DNA from: Pristionchus mayeri | Lineage: Eukaryota; Nematoda; Chromadorea; Rhabditida; Neodiplogasteridae | Reading direction: 5' to 3' | NCBI GenBank assembly: GCA_036245805.1 | Contig: BTRK01000004.1 | Coordinates: 48,052,690 to 48,116,689 of the forward strand | Length of the DNA: 64,000 nucleotides | Shown: positions 39,701 to 52,600 of the stretch, piece after piece | Layout of the letters: every line of letters starts with the position of its first letter | How positions within the stretch are numbered: the first letter of the stretch is position 1 | The notes under the pieces: generated by a model | Databases searched by the model: none | The model's input: the letters and a program-made list of their open reading frames with translations, nothing else | Told to the model about the DNA's origin: nothing | Translations under genes and position numbers: made by a program

Positions 39701-42700
39701 ATATCGGGCCGGTGAAAAAATCGATTCGGAGGCCAACACGAGGTCACTGAGACGTAAAAATAAGAAGTTAAGGAGATTGTGAGGTGCTTTTCATAATGCC
39801 CACTTGATCCCGCTCCTAAACCTAAGCGTATTGGGGCTTTGGACTCGGAAAGGGGGTGATTTTTCATCATAAATGTCATATAGGACCGGTGAAAAAATCG
39901 ATTCGGAGGCCAACATGAGGTCAATAAGACATCTAAATATCAAGGTAAGGATATTGTGAGGTGCTTTTCATAATGCCCACTTGATCCCGCTCCTAAACCT
40001 AAGCGTATTGGGGCTTTGGACTCGCGAAGAGGGTGATTTTTCATCAAAAGCTTCATATCGGGCCGGTGAAATAATCGATTCGGAGGCCGACACGAGGTCA
40101 ATGAGACGTAAAAATAAGAAGTTAAGGAGATTCTGAGGTGCTTTTCATAATGCCCACTTGATCCCGCTCCTAAACCTAAGCGTATTGGGGCTTTGGACTC
40201 GGGAAGGGGGTGATTTTTTATCAAAAGTGTCATATCATGCCGGTAAAAAAATCGATTCGGAGGCCAACACGAGGTCTCTGAGACGTAAAAATAAGAAGTT
40301 AAGGAGATTCTGAGGTGCTTTTCATAATGCCCGCTTGATCCAGCTCCTAACCCTAAGCGTATTGGGGCTTTGGACTCGGGAAGGGGGTGATTTTTCATCA
40401 AAAGCGTCATATCGGGCCGGTGAAAAAATCGATTCGGAGGCCAACACGAGGTCACTGAGACGTAAAAATAAGAAGTTAAGGAGATTGTGAGGTGCTTTTC
40501 ATAATGCCCACTTGATCCCGCTCCTAAACCTAAGCGTATTGGGGCTTTGGACTCGGAAAGGGGGTGATTTTTCATCATAAATGTCATATAGGACCGGTGA
40601 AAAAATCGATTCGGAGGCCAACATGAGGTCAATAAGACATCTAAATATCAAGGTAAGGATATTGTGAGGTGCTTTTCATAATGCCCACTTGATCCCGCTC
40701 CTAAACCTAAGCGTATTGGGGCTTTGGACTCGCGAAGAGGGTGATTTTTCATCAAAAGCTTCATATCGGGCCGGTGAAATAATCGATTCGGAGGCCGACA
40801 CGAGGTCAATGAGACGTAAAAATAAGAAGTTAAGGAGATTCTGAGGTGCTTTTCATAATGCCCACTTGATCCCGCTCCTAAACCTAAGCGTATTGGGGCT
40901 TTGGACTCGGGAAGGGGGTGATTTTTTATCAAAAGTGTCATATCATGCCGGTAAAAAAATCGATTCGGAGGCCAACACGAGGTCTCTGAGACGTAAAAAT
41001 AAGAAGTTAAGGAGATTCTGAGGTGCTTTTCATAATGCCCGCTTGATCCAGCTCCTAACCCTAAGCGTATTGGGGCTTTGGACTCGGAAAGGGGGTGATT
41101 TTTCATCATAAGTGTCATATCGGACCGGTGAAAAAATCGATTCGGAGGCGAACATGAGGTCAATAAGACATCTAAATATGAACGTAAGGAGATTTTGAGG
41201 TGCATTTCATAATGGCACTTGATCCCGCTCCTAAACCTAAGCGTATTGGGGCTTTGGACTCGCGAAGAGGGTGATTTTTCATCAAAAGTGTCATATCGGG
41301 CCGGTGAAAAAATCGATTCGGAGGCCAACATGAGGTCAAGGAGAAGTAACAATAAGAAGTTAAGGAGATTTTGAGGTGCTTTTCATAATGCCCGCTTGAT
41401 CCAGCTCCTAACCCTAAGCGTATTGGGGCTTTGGACTCGGAAAGGGGGTGATTTTTCATCATAAGTGTCATATCGGACCGGTGAAAAAATCGATTCGGAG
41501 GCGAACATGAGGTCAATAAGACATCTAAATATGAACGTAAGGAGATTTTGAGGTGCATTTCATAATGGCACTTGATCCCGCTCCTAAACCTAGGCGTATT
41601 GGGGCTTTGGACTCGCGAAGAGGGTGATTTTTCATCAAAAGTGTCATATCGGGCCGGTGAAAAAATCGATTCGGAGGCCAACATGAGGTCAAGGAGAAGT
41701 AACAATAAGAAGTTAAGGAGATTTTGAGGTGCTTTTCATAATGCCCACTTGATCCCGCTCCTAAACCTAAGCGTATTGGGGCTTTGGACTCGGGAAGGGG
41801 GTGATTTTTCATCAAAAGCGTCATATCGGGCCGGTGAAAAAATCGATTCGGAGGCCAACACGAGGTCACTGAGACGTAAGAATAAGAAGTTAAGGATATT
41901 GTGAGGTGCTTTTCATAATGCCCACTTGATCCCGCTCCTAAACCTAAGCGTATTGGGGCTTTGGACTCGCGAAGAGGGTGATTTTTCATCAAAAGCGTCA
42001 TATCGGGCCGGTGAAATAATCGATTCGGAGGCCAACATGAGGTCAATGAGACGTGAGAATAAGAAGTTAAGGAGATTCTGAGGTGCTTTTCATAATGCCC
42101 ACTTGATCCCGCTCCTAAACCTAAGCGTATTGGGGCTTTGGACTCGCGAAGAGGGTGATTTTTCATCAAAAGCGTCATATCGGGCCGGTGAAATAATCGA
42201 TTCGGAGGCCAACATGAGGTCAATAAGACATCTAAATATCAAGGTAAGGAGATTTTGAGGTGCTATTCATAATGCCCACTTGATTCCGCTCCTAAACCAA
42301 AGCGTATTGGGATTTTGGACTCGCGAAGAGGGTGATTTTTCATATAAAGTGTCATATCGGGCCGGTGAAATAATCGATTCGGAGGCCGACACGAGGTCAC
42401 TGAGACGTAAAAATAAGAAGTTAAGGAGATTCTGAGGTGCTTTTCATAATGCCCACTTGATCCAGCTCCTAAACCTAAGCGTATTGGGGCTTTGGACTCG
42501 GGAAGGGGGTGATTTTTTATCAAAAGTGTCATATCATGCCGGTAAAAAAATCGATTCGGAGGCCAACACGAGGTCTCTGAGACGTAAAAATAAGAATTTA
42601 AGGAGATTCTGAGGTGCTTTTCATAATGCCCGCTTGATCCAGCTCCTAACCCTAAGCGTATTGGGGCTTTGGACTCGGAAAGGGGGTGATTTTTCATCAT

Positions 42701-45700
42701 AAGTGTCATATCGGACCGGTGAAAAAATCGATTCGGAGGCGAACATGAGGTCAATAAGACATCTAAATATGAACGTAAGGAGATTTTGAGGTGCATTTCA
42801 TAATGGCACTTGATCCCGCTCCTAAACCTAAGCGTATTGGGGCTTTGAACTCGCGAAGAGGGTGATTTTTCATCAAAAGTGTCATATCGGGCCGGTGAAA
42901 AAATCGATTCGGAGGCCAACATGAGGTCAAGGAGAAGTAACAATAAGAAGTTAAGGAGATTTTGAGGTGCTTTTCATAATGCCCGCTTGATCCAGCTCCT
43001 AACCCTAAGCGTATTGGGGCTTTGGACTCGGGAAGGGGGTGATTTTTCATCAAAAGCGTCATATCGGGCCGGTGAAAAAATCGATTCGGAGGCCAACACG
43101 AGGTCACTGAGACGTAAGAATAAGAAGTTAAGGATATTGTGAGGTGCTTTTCATAATGCCCACTTGATCCCGCTCCTAAACCTAAGCGTATTGGGGCTTT
43201 GGACTCGCGAAGAGGGTGATTTTTCATCAAAAGTGTCATATCGGGCCGGTGAAAAAATCGATTCGGAGGCCAACATGAGGTCAAGGAGAAGTAACAATAA
43301 GAAGTTAAGGAGATTTTGAGGTGCTTTTCATAATGCCCACTTGATCCCGCTCCTAAACCTAAGCGTATTGGGGCTTTGGACTCGGGAAGGGGGTGATTTT
43401 TCATCAAAAGCGTCATATCGGGCCGGTGAAAAAATCGATTCGGAGGCCAACACGAGGTCACTGAGACGTAAGAATAAGAAGTTAAGGATATTGTGAGGTG
43501 CTTTTCATAATGCCCACTTGATCCCGCTCCTAAACCTAAGCGTATTGGGGCTTTGGACTCGCGAAGAGGGTGATTTTTCATCAAAAGCGTCATATCGGGC
43601 CGGTGAAATAATCGATTCGGAGGCCAACATGAGGTCAATGAGACGTGAGAATAAGAAGTTAAGGAGATTCTGAGGTGCTTTTCATAATGCCCACTTGATC
43701 CCGCTCCTAAACCTAAGCGTATTGGGGCTTTGGACTCGGGAAGGGGGTGATTTTTCATCAAAAGCGTCATATCGGGCCGGTGAAAAAATCGATTCGGAGG
43801 CCAACACAAGGTCACTGAGACGTAAGAATAAGAAGTTAAGGATATTGTGAGGTGCTTTTCATAATGCCCACTTGATCCCGCTCCTAAACCTAAGCGTATT
43901 GGGGCTTTGGACTCGCGAAGAGGGTGATTTTTCATCAAAAGCTTCATATCGGGCCGGTGAAATAATCGATTCGGAGGCCGACACGAGGTCAATGAGACGT
44001 AAAAATAAGAAGTTAAGGAGATTCTGAGGTGCTTTTCATAATGCCCACTTGATCCCGCTCCTAAACCTAAGCGTATTGGGGCTTTGGACTCGCGAAGAGG
44101 GTGATTTTTCATCAAAAGTGTCATATCGGGCCGGTGAAAAAATCGATTCGGAGGCCAACATGAGGTCAAGGAGAAGTAACAATAAGAAGTTAAGGAGATT
44201 TTGAGGTGCTTTTCATAATGCCCACTTGATCCCGCTCCTAACCCTAAGCGTATTGGGGCTTTGGACTCGGGAAGGGGGTGATTTTTCATCAAAAGCGTCA
44301 TATCGGGCCGGTGAAAAAATCGATTCGGAGGCCAACACGAGGTCACTGAGACGTAAGAATAAGAAGTTAAGGATATTGTGAGGTGCTTTTCATAATGCCC
44401 ACTTGATCCCGCTCCTAAACCTAAGCGTATTGGGGCTTTGGACTCGCGAAGAGGGTGATTTTTCATCAAAAGTGTCATATCGGGCCGGTGAAAAAATCGA
44501 TTCGGAGGCCAACATGAGGTCAAGGAGAAGTAACAATAAGAAGTTAAGGAGATTTTGAGGTGCTTTTCATAATGCCCACTTGATCCCGCTCCTAAACCTA
44601 AGCGTATTGGGGCTTTGGACTCGGGAAGGGGGTGATTTTTCATCAAAAGCGTCATATCGGGCCGGTGAAAAAATCGATTCGGAGGCCAACACGAGGTCAC
44701 TGAGACGTAAGAATAAGAAGTTAAGGATATTGTGAGGTGCTTTTCATAATGCCCACTTGATCCCGCTCCTAAACCTAAGCGTATTGGGGCTTTGGACTCG
44801 CGAAGAGGGTGATTTTTCATCAAAAGCGTCATATCGGGCCGGTGAAATAATCGATTCGGAGGCCAACATGAGGTCAATGAGACGTGAGAATAAGAAGTTA
44901 AGGAGATTCTGAGGTGCTTTTCATAATGCCCACTTGATCCCGCTCCTAAACCTAAGCGTATTGGGGCTTTGGACTCGGGAAGGGGGTGATTTTTCATCAA
45001 AAGCGTCATATCGGGCCGGTGAAAAAATCGATTCGGAGGCCAACACAAGGTCACTGAGACGTAAGAATAAGAAGTTAAGGATATTGTGAGGTGCTTTTCA
45101 TAATGCCCACTTGATCCCGCTCCTAAACCTAAGCGTATTGGGGCTTTGGACTCGCGAAGAGGGTGATTTTTCATCAAAAGCTTCATATCGGGCCGGTGAA
45201 ATAATCGATTCGGAGGCCGACACGAGGTCAATGAGACGTAAAAATAAGAAGTTAAGGAGATTCTGAGGTGCTTTTCATAATGCCCACTTGATCCCGCTCC
45301 TAAACCTAAGCGTATTGGGGCTTTGGACTCGCGAAGAGGGTGATTTTTCATCAAAAGTGTCATATCGGGCCGGTGAAAAAATCGATTCGGAGGCCAACAT
45401 GAGGTCAAGGAGAAGTAACAATAAGAAGTTAAGGAGATTTTGAGGTGCTTTTCATAATGCCCACTTGATCCCGCTCCTAAACCTAAGCGTATTGGGGCTT
45501 TGGACTCGGGAAGGGGGTGATTTTTCATCAAAAGCGTCATATCGGGCCGGTGAAAAAATCGATTCGGAGGCCAACACGAGGTCACTGAGACGTAAGAATA
45601 AGAAGTTAAGGATATTGTGAGGTGCTTTTCATAATGCCCACTTGATCCCGCTCCTAAACCTAAGCGTATTGGGGCTTTGGACTCGGGAAGGGGGTGATTT

Positions 45701-48700
45701 TTCATCAAAAGCGTCATATCGGGCCGGTGAAAAAATCGATTCGGAGGCCAACACAAGGTCACTGAGACGTAAGAATAAGAAGTTAAGGATATTGTGAGGT
45801 GCTTTTCATAATGCCCACTTGATCCCGCTCCTAAACCTAAGCGTATTGGGGCTTTGGACTCGCGAAGAGGGTGATTTTTCATCAAAAGCTTCATATCGGG
45901 CCGGTGAAATAATCGATTCGGAGGCCGACACGAGGTCAATGAGACGTAAAAATAAGAAGTTAAGGAGATTCTGAGGTGCTTTTCATAATGCCCACTTGAT
46001 CCCGCTCCTAAACCTAAGCGTATTGGGGCTTTGGACTCGCGAAGAGGGTGATTTTTCATCAAAAGTGTCATATCGGGCCGGTGAAAAAATCGATTCGGAG
46101 GCCAACATGAGGTCAAGGAGAAGTAACAATAAGAAGTTAAGGAGATTTTGAGGTGCTTTTCATAATGCCCACTTGATCCCGCTCCTAAACCTAAGCGTAT
46201 TGGGGCTTTGGACTCGGGAAGGGGGTGATTTTTCATCAAAAGCGTCATATCGGGCCGGTGAAAAAATCGATTCGGAGGCCAACACGAGGTCACTGAGACG
46301 TAAGAATAAGAAGTTAAGGATATTGTGAGGTGCTTTTCATAATGCCCACTTGATCCCGCTCCTAAACCTAAGCGTATTGGGGCTTTGGACTCGCGAAGAG
46401 GGTGATTTTTCATCAAAAGCGTCATATCGGGCCGGTGAAATAATCGATTCGGAGGCCAACATGAGGTCAATGAGACGTGAGAATAAGAAGTTAAGGAGAT
46501 TCTGAGGTGCTTTTCATAATGCCCACTTGATCCCGCTCCTAAACCTAAGCGTATTGGGGCTTTGGACTCAGGAAGGGGGTGATTTTTCATCAAAAGCGTC
46601 ATATCGGGCCGGTGAAAAAATCGATTCGGAGGCCAACACAAGGTCACTGAGACGTAAGAATAAGAAGTTAAGGATATTGTGAGGTGCTTTTCATAATGCC
46701 CACTTGATCCCGCTCCTAAACCTAAGCGTATTGGGGCTTTGGACTCGCGAAGAGGGTGATTTTTCATCAAAAGCTTCATATCGGGCCGGTGAAATAATCG
46801 ATTCGGAGGCCGACACGAGGTCAATGAGACGTAAAAATAAGAAGTTGAAGTCCTTAAAAAATAAGAAGTTAAGGAGATTCTGAGGTGCTTTTCATAATGC
46901 CCACTTGATCCCGCTCCTAAACCTAAGCGTATTGGGGCTTTGGACTCGCGAAGAGGGTGATTTTTCATCAAAAGCGTCATATCGGGCCGGTGAAATAATC
47001 GATTCGGAGGCCAACATGAGGTCAATAAGACATCTAAATATCAAGGTAAGGAGATTTTGAGGTGCTATTCATAATGCCCACTTGATTCCGCTCCTAAACC
47101 AAAGCGTATTGGGATTTTGGACTCGCGAAGAGGGTGATTTTTCATATAAAGTGTCATATCGGGCCGGTGAAATAATCGATTCGGAGGCCGACACGAGGTC
47201 ACTGAGACGTAAAAATAAGAAGTTAAGGAGATTCTGAGGTGCTTTTCATAATGCCCACTTGATCCAGCTCCTAACCCTAAGCGTATTGGGGCTTTGGACT
47301 CGGAAAGGGGGTGATTTTTCATCATAAGTGTCATATCGGACCGGTGAAAAAATCGATTCGGAGGCGAACATGAGGTCAATAAGACATCTAAATATGAACG
47401 TAAGGAGATTTTGAGGTGCATTTCATAATGGCACTTGATCCCGCTCCTAAACCTAAGCGTATTGGGGCTTTGGACTCGCGAAGAGGGTGATTTTTCATCA
47501 AAAGTGTCATATCGGGCCGGTGAAAAAATCGATTCGGAGGCCAACATGAGGTCAAGGAGAAGTAACAATAAGAAGTTAAGGAGATTTTGAGGTGCTTTTC
47601 ATAATGCCCGCTTGATCCAGCTCCTAACCCTAAGCGTATTGGGGCTTTGGACTCGGGAAGGGGGTGATTTTTCATCAAAAGCGTCATATCGGGCCGGTGA
47701 AAAAATCGATTCGGAGGCCAACACGAGGTCACTGAGACGTAAGAATAAGAAGTTAAGGATATTGTGAGGTGCTTTTCATAATGCCCACTTGATCCCGCTC
47801 CTAAACCTAAGCGTATTGGGGCTTTGGACTCGCGAAGAGGGTGATTTTTCATCAAAAGCGTCATATCGGGCCGGTGAAATAATCGATTCGGAGGCCAACA
47901 TGAGGTCAATGAGACGTGAGAATAAGAAGTTTTAGGAGATTCTGAGGTGCTTTTCATAATGCCCACTTGATCCCGCTCCTAAACCTAAGCGTATTGGGGC
48001 TTTGGACTCGGGAAGGGGGTGATTTTTCATCAAAAGCGTCATATCGGGCCGGTGAAAAAATCGATTCGGAGGCCAACACGAGGTCACTGAGACGTAAGAA
48101 TAAGAAGTTAAGGATATTGTGAGGTGCTTTTCATAATGCCCACTTGATCCCGCTCCTAAACCTAAGCGTATTGGGGCTTTGGACTCGCGAAGAGGGTGAT
48201 TTTTCATCAAAAGCGTCATATCGGACCGGTGAAAAAATCGATTCGGAGGCGAACATGAGGTCAATAAGACATCTAAATATGAACGTAAGGAGATTTTGAG
48301 GTGCATTTCATAATGGCACTTGATCCCGCTCCTAAACCTAAGCGTATTGGGGCTTTGGACTCGCGAAGAGGGTGATTTTTCATCAAAAGTGTCATATCGG
48401 GCCGGTGAAAAAATCGATTCGGAGGCCAACATGAGGTCAAGGAGAAGTAACAATAAGAAGTTAAGGAGATTTTGAGGTGCTTTTCATAATGCCCGCTTGA
48501 TCCAGCTCCTAACCCTAAGCGTATTGGGGCTTTGGACTCGGGAAGGGGGTAATTTTTCATCAAAAGCGTCATATCGGGCCGGTGAAAAAATCGATTCGGA
48601 GGCCAACACGAGGTCACTGAGACGTAAGAATAAGAAGTTAAGGATATTGTGAGGTGCTTTTCATAATGCCCACTTGATCCCGCTCCTAAACCTAAGCGTA

Positions 48701-49670
48701 TTGGGGCTTTGGACTCGCGAAGAGGGTGATTTTTCATCAAAAGCGTCATATCGGGCCGGTGAAATAATCGATTCGGAGGCCAACATGAGGTCAATGAGAC
48801 GTGAGAATAAGAAGTTTTAGGAGATTCTGAGGTGCTTTTCATAATGCCCACTTGATCCCGCTCCTAAACCTAAGCGTATTGGGGCTTTGGACTCGGGAAG
48901 GGGGTGATTTTTCATCAAAAGCGTCATATCGGGCCGGTGAAAAAATCGATTCGGAGGCCAACACGAGGTCACTGAGACGTAAGAATAAGAAGTTAAGGAT
49001 ATTGTGAGGTGCTTTTCATAATGCCCACTTGATCCCGCTCCTAAACCTAAGCGTATTGGGGCTTTGGACTCGCGAAGAGGGTGATTTTTCATCAAAAGCG
49101 TCATATCGGGCCGGTGAAATAATCGATTCGGAGGCCAACATGAGGTCAATGAGACGTGAGAATAAGAAGTTAAGGAGATTCTGAGGTGCTTTTCATAATG
49201 CCCGCTTGATCCAGCTCCTAACCCTAAGCGTATTGGGGCTTTGGACTCGGGAAGGGGGTGATTTTTCATCAAAAGCGTCATATCGGGCCGGTGAAAAAAT
49301 TGATTCGGAGGCCAACACGAGGTCACTGAGACGTAAGAATAAGAAGTTAAGGATATTGTGAGGTGCTTTTCATAATGCCCACTTGATCCCGCTCCTAAAC
49401 CTAAGCGTATTGGGGCTTTGGACTCGCGAAGAGGGTGATTTTTCATCAAAAGCGTCATATCGGGCCGGTGAAATAATCGATTCGGAGGCCAACATGAGGT
49501 CAATAAGACATCTAAATATCAAGGTAAGGAGATTTTGAGGTGCTATTCATAATGCCCACTTGATTCCGCTCCTAAACCAAAGCGTATTGGGATTTTGGAC
49601 TCGCGAAGAGGGTGATTTTTCATATAAAGTGTCATATCGGGCCGGTGAAATAATCGATTCGGAGGCCGAC
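36761..49670. repeat. 177-bp satellite array with mixed 4-, 5- and 7-monomer units
   Basis: Satellite dominated by alleles gtgaaataatcg, ccgacacgagg and ggatattgtgagg. A hybrid junction ctaaatatcaaggtaaggat recurs near 39,050, 39,935 and 40,643, spaced 885 and 708 bp (5 and 4 monomers). The allele aaaagcttcat lies with its cttcat at 43,942, 45,181, 45,889 and 46,774, spaced 1,239, 708 and 885 bp (7, 4 and 5 monomers). A one-base insertion allele gaagttttagg is at about 47,929 and 48,814, 885 bp apart, marking a five-monomer duplication. No gene is supported. Confidence 0.92.
46833..46870. repeat. 24-bp insertion with 14-bp direct repeat inside one monomer
   Basis: The 14-mer aaaaataagaagtt occurs at 46,833-46,846 and again at 46,857-46,870, separated by 10 bases of non-satellite filler (gaagtcctta). 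This lengthens one monomer by 24 bp, in frame for the minus-strand satellite frame. I saw no second copy of the filler in the window, so the event is recent and has not been spread by homogenisation. Confidence 0.85.
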
Positions 49671-52600
49671 ACGAGGTCAATGAGACGTAAAAATAAGAAG
49701 TTAAGGAGATTCTGAGGTGCTTTTCATAATGCCCACTTGATCCCGCTCCTAAACCTAAGCGTATTGGGGCTTTGGACTCGGGAAGGGGGTGATTTTTCAT
49801 CAAAAGCGTCATATCGGGCCGGTGAAAAAATCGATTCGGAGGCCAACACGAGGTCACTGAGACGTAAGAATAAGAAGTTAAGGATATTGTGAGGTGCTTT
49901 TCATAATGCCCACTTGATCCCGCTCCTAAACCTAAGCGTATTGGGGCTTTGGACTCGCGAAGAGGGTGATTTTTCATCAAAAGCGTCATATCGGGCCGGT
50001 GAAATAATCGATTCGGAGGCCAACATGAGGTCAATGAGACGTGAGAATAAGAAGTTAAGGAGATTCTGAGGTGCTTTTCATAATGCCCACTTGATCCCGC
50101 TCCTAAACCTAAGCGTATTGGGGCTTTGGACTCGCGAAGAGGGTGATTTTTCATCAAAAGCGTCATATCGGGCCGGTGAAAAAATCGATTCGGAGGCCAA
50201 CACGAGGTCACTGAGACGTAAGAATAAGAAGTTAAGGATATTGTGAGGTGCTTTTCATAATGCCCACTTGATCCCGCTCCTAAACCTAAGCGTATTGGGG
50301 CTTTGGACTCGCGAAGAGGGTGATTTTTCATCAAAAGCGTCATATCGGGCCGGTGAAATAATCGATTCGGAGGCCAACATGAGGTCAATGAGACGTGAGA
50401 ATAAGAAGTTAAGGAGATTCTGAGGTGCTTTTCATAATGCCCACTTGATCCCGCTCCTAAACCTAAGCGTATTGGGGCTTTGGACTCGCGAAGAGGGTGA
50501 TTTTTCATCAAAAGCGTCATATCGGGCCGGTGAAATAATCGATTCGGAGGCCAACATGAGGTCAATGAGACGTGAGAATAAGAAGTTAAGGAGATTCTGA
50601 GGTGCTTTTCATAATGCCCGCTTGATCCAGCTCCTATCCCTAAGCGTATTGGGGCTTTGGACTCGGGAAGGGGGTGATTTTTCATCAAAAGCGTCATATC
50701 GGGCCGGTGAAAAAATCGATTCGGAGGCCAACACGAGGTCACTGAGACGTAAGAATAAGAAGTTAAGGATATTGTGAGGTGCTTTTCATAATGCCCACTT
50801 GATCCCGCTCCTAAACCTAAGCGTATTGGGGCTTTGGACTCGGGAAGGGGGTGATTTTTCATCAAAAGCGTCATATCGGGCCGGTGAAAAAATCGATTCG
50901 GAGGCCAACACGAGGTCACTGAGACGTAAGAATAAGAAGTTAAGGATATTGTGAGGTGCTTTTCATAATGCCCACTTGATCCCGCTCCTAAACCTAAGCG
51001 TATTGGGGCTTTGGACTCGCGAAGAGGGTGATTTTTCATCAAAAGCGTCATATCGGGCCGGTGAAATAATCGATTCGGAGGCCAACATGAGGTCAATGAG
51101 ACGTGAGAATAAGAAGTTAAGGAGATTCTGAGGTGCTTTTCATAATGCCCACTTGATCCCGCTCCTAAACCTAAGCGTATTGGGGCTTTGGACTCGGGAA
51201 GGGGGTGATTTTTCATCAAAAGCGTCATATCGGGCCGGTGAAAAAATCGATTCGGAGGCCAACACGAGGTCACTGAGACGTAAGAATAAGAAGTTAAGGA
51301 TATTGTGAGGTGCTTTTCATAATGCCCACTTGATCCCGCTCCTAAACCTAAGCGTATTGGGGCTTTGGACTCGCGAAGAGGGTGATTTTTCATCAAAAGC
51401 GTCATATCGGGCCGGTGAAATAATCGATTCGGAGGCCAACATGAGGTCAATGAGACGTGAGAATAAGAAGTTAAGGAGATTCTGAGGTGCTTTTCATAAT
51501 GCCCACTTGATCCCGCTCCTAAACCTAAGCGTATTGGGGCTTTGGACTCGCGAAGAGGGTGATTTTTCATCAAAAGCGTCATATCGGGCCGGTGAAAAAA
51601 TCGATTCGGAGGCCAACACGAGGTCACTGAGACGTAAGAATAAGAAGTTAAGGATATTGTGAGGTGCTTTTCATAATGCCCACTTGATCCCGCTCCTAAA
51701 CCTAAGCGTATTGGGGCTTTGGACTCGCGAAGAGGGTGATTTTTCATCAAAAGCGTCATATCGGGCCGGTGAAATAATCGATTCGGAGGCCAACATGAGG
51801 TCAATGAGACGTGAGAATAAGAAGTTAAGGAGATTCTCAGGTGCTTTTCATAATGCCCACTTGATCCCGCTCCTAAACCTAAGCGTATTGGGGCTTTGGA
51901 CTCGCGAAGAGGGTGATTTTTCATCAAAAGCGTCATATCGGGCCGGTGAAATAATCGATTCGGAGGCCAACATGAGGTCAATGAGACGTGAGAATAAGAA
52001 GTTAAGGAGATTCTGAGGTGCTTTTCATAATGCCCTCTTGATCCCGCTCCTAAACCTAAGCGTATTGGGGCTTTGGACTCGCGAAGAGGGTGATTTTTCA
52101 TCAAAAGCGTCATATCGGGCCGGTGAAAAAATCGATTCGGAGGCCAACACGAGGTCACTGAGACGTAAGAATAAGAAGTTAAGGATATTGTGAGGTGCTT
52201 TTCATAATGCCCACTTGATCCCGCTCCTAAACCTAAGCGTATTGGGGCTTTGGACTCGCGAAGAGGGTGATTTTTCATCAAAAGCGTCATATCGGGCCGG
52301 TGAAATAATCGATTCGGAGGCCAACATGAGGTCAATGAGACGTGAGAATAAGAAGTTAAGGAGATTCTCAGGTGCTTTTCATAATGCCCACTTGATCCCG
52401 CTCCTAAACCTAAGCGTATTGGGGCTTTGGACTCGCGAAGAGGGTGATTTTTCATCAAAAGCGTCATATCGGGCCGGTGAAATAATCGATTCGGAGGCCA
52501 ACATGAGGTCAATGAGACGTGAGAATAAGAAGTTAAGGAGATTCTGAGGTGCTTTTCATAATGCCCGCTTGATCCAGCTCCTAACCCTAAGCGTATTGGG

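Noticed and set aside
51684..52547. Two plus-strand ORFs of 110 codons at 51,684-52,016 and 52,215-52,547
   Set aside because: They arise from one base change (gattctgagg to gattctcagg) that removes a stop in one monomer, duplicated 531 bp apart. They are ordinary satellite.
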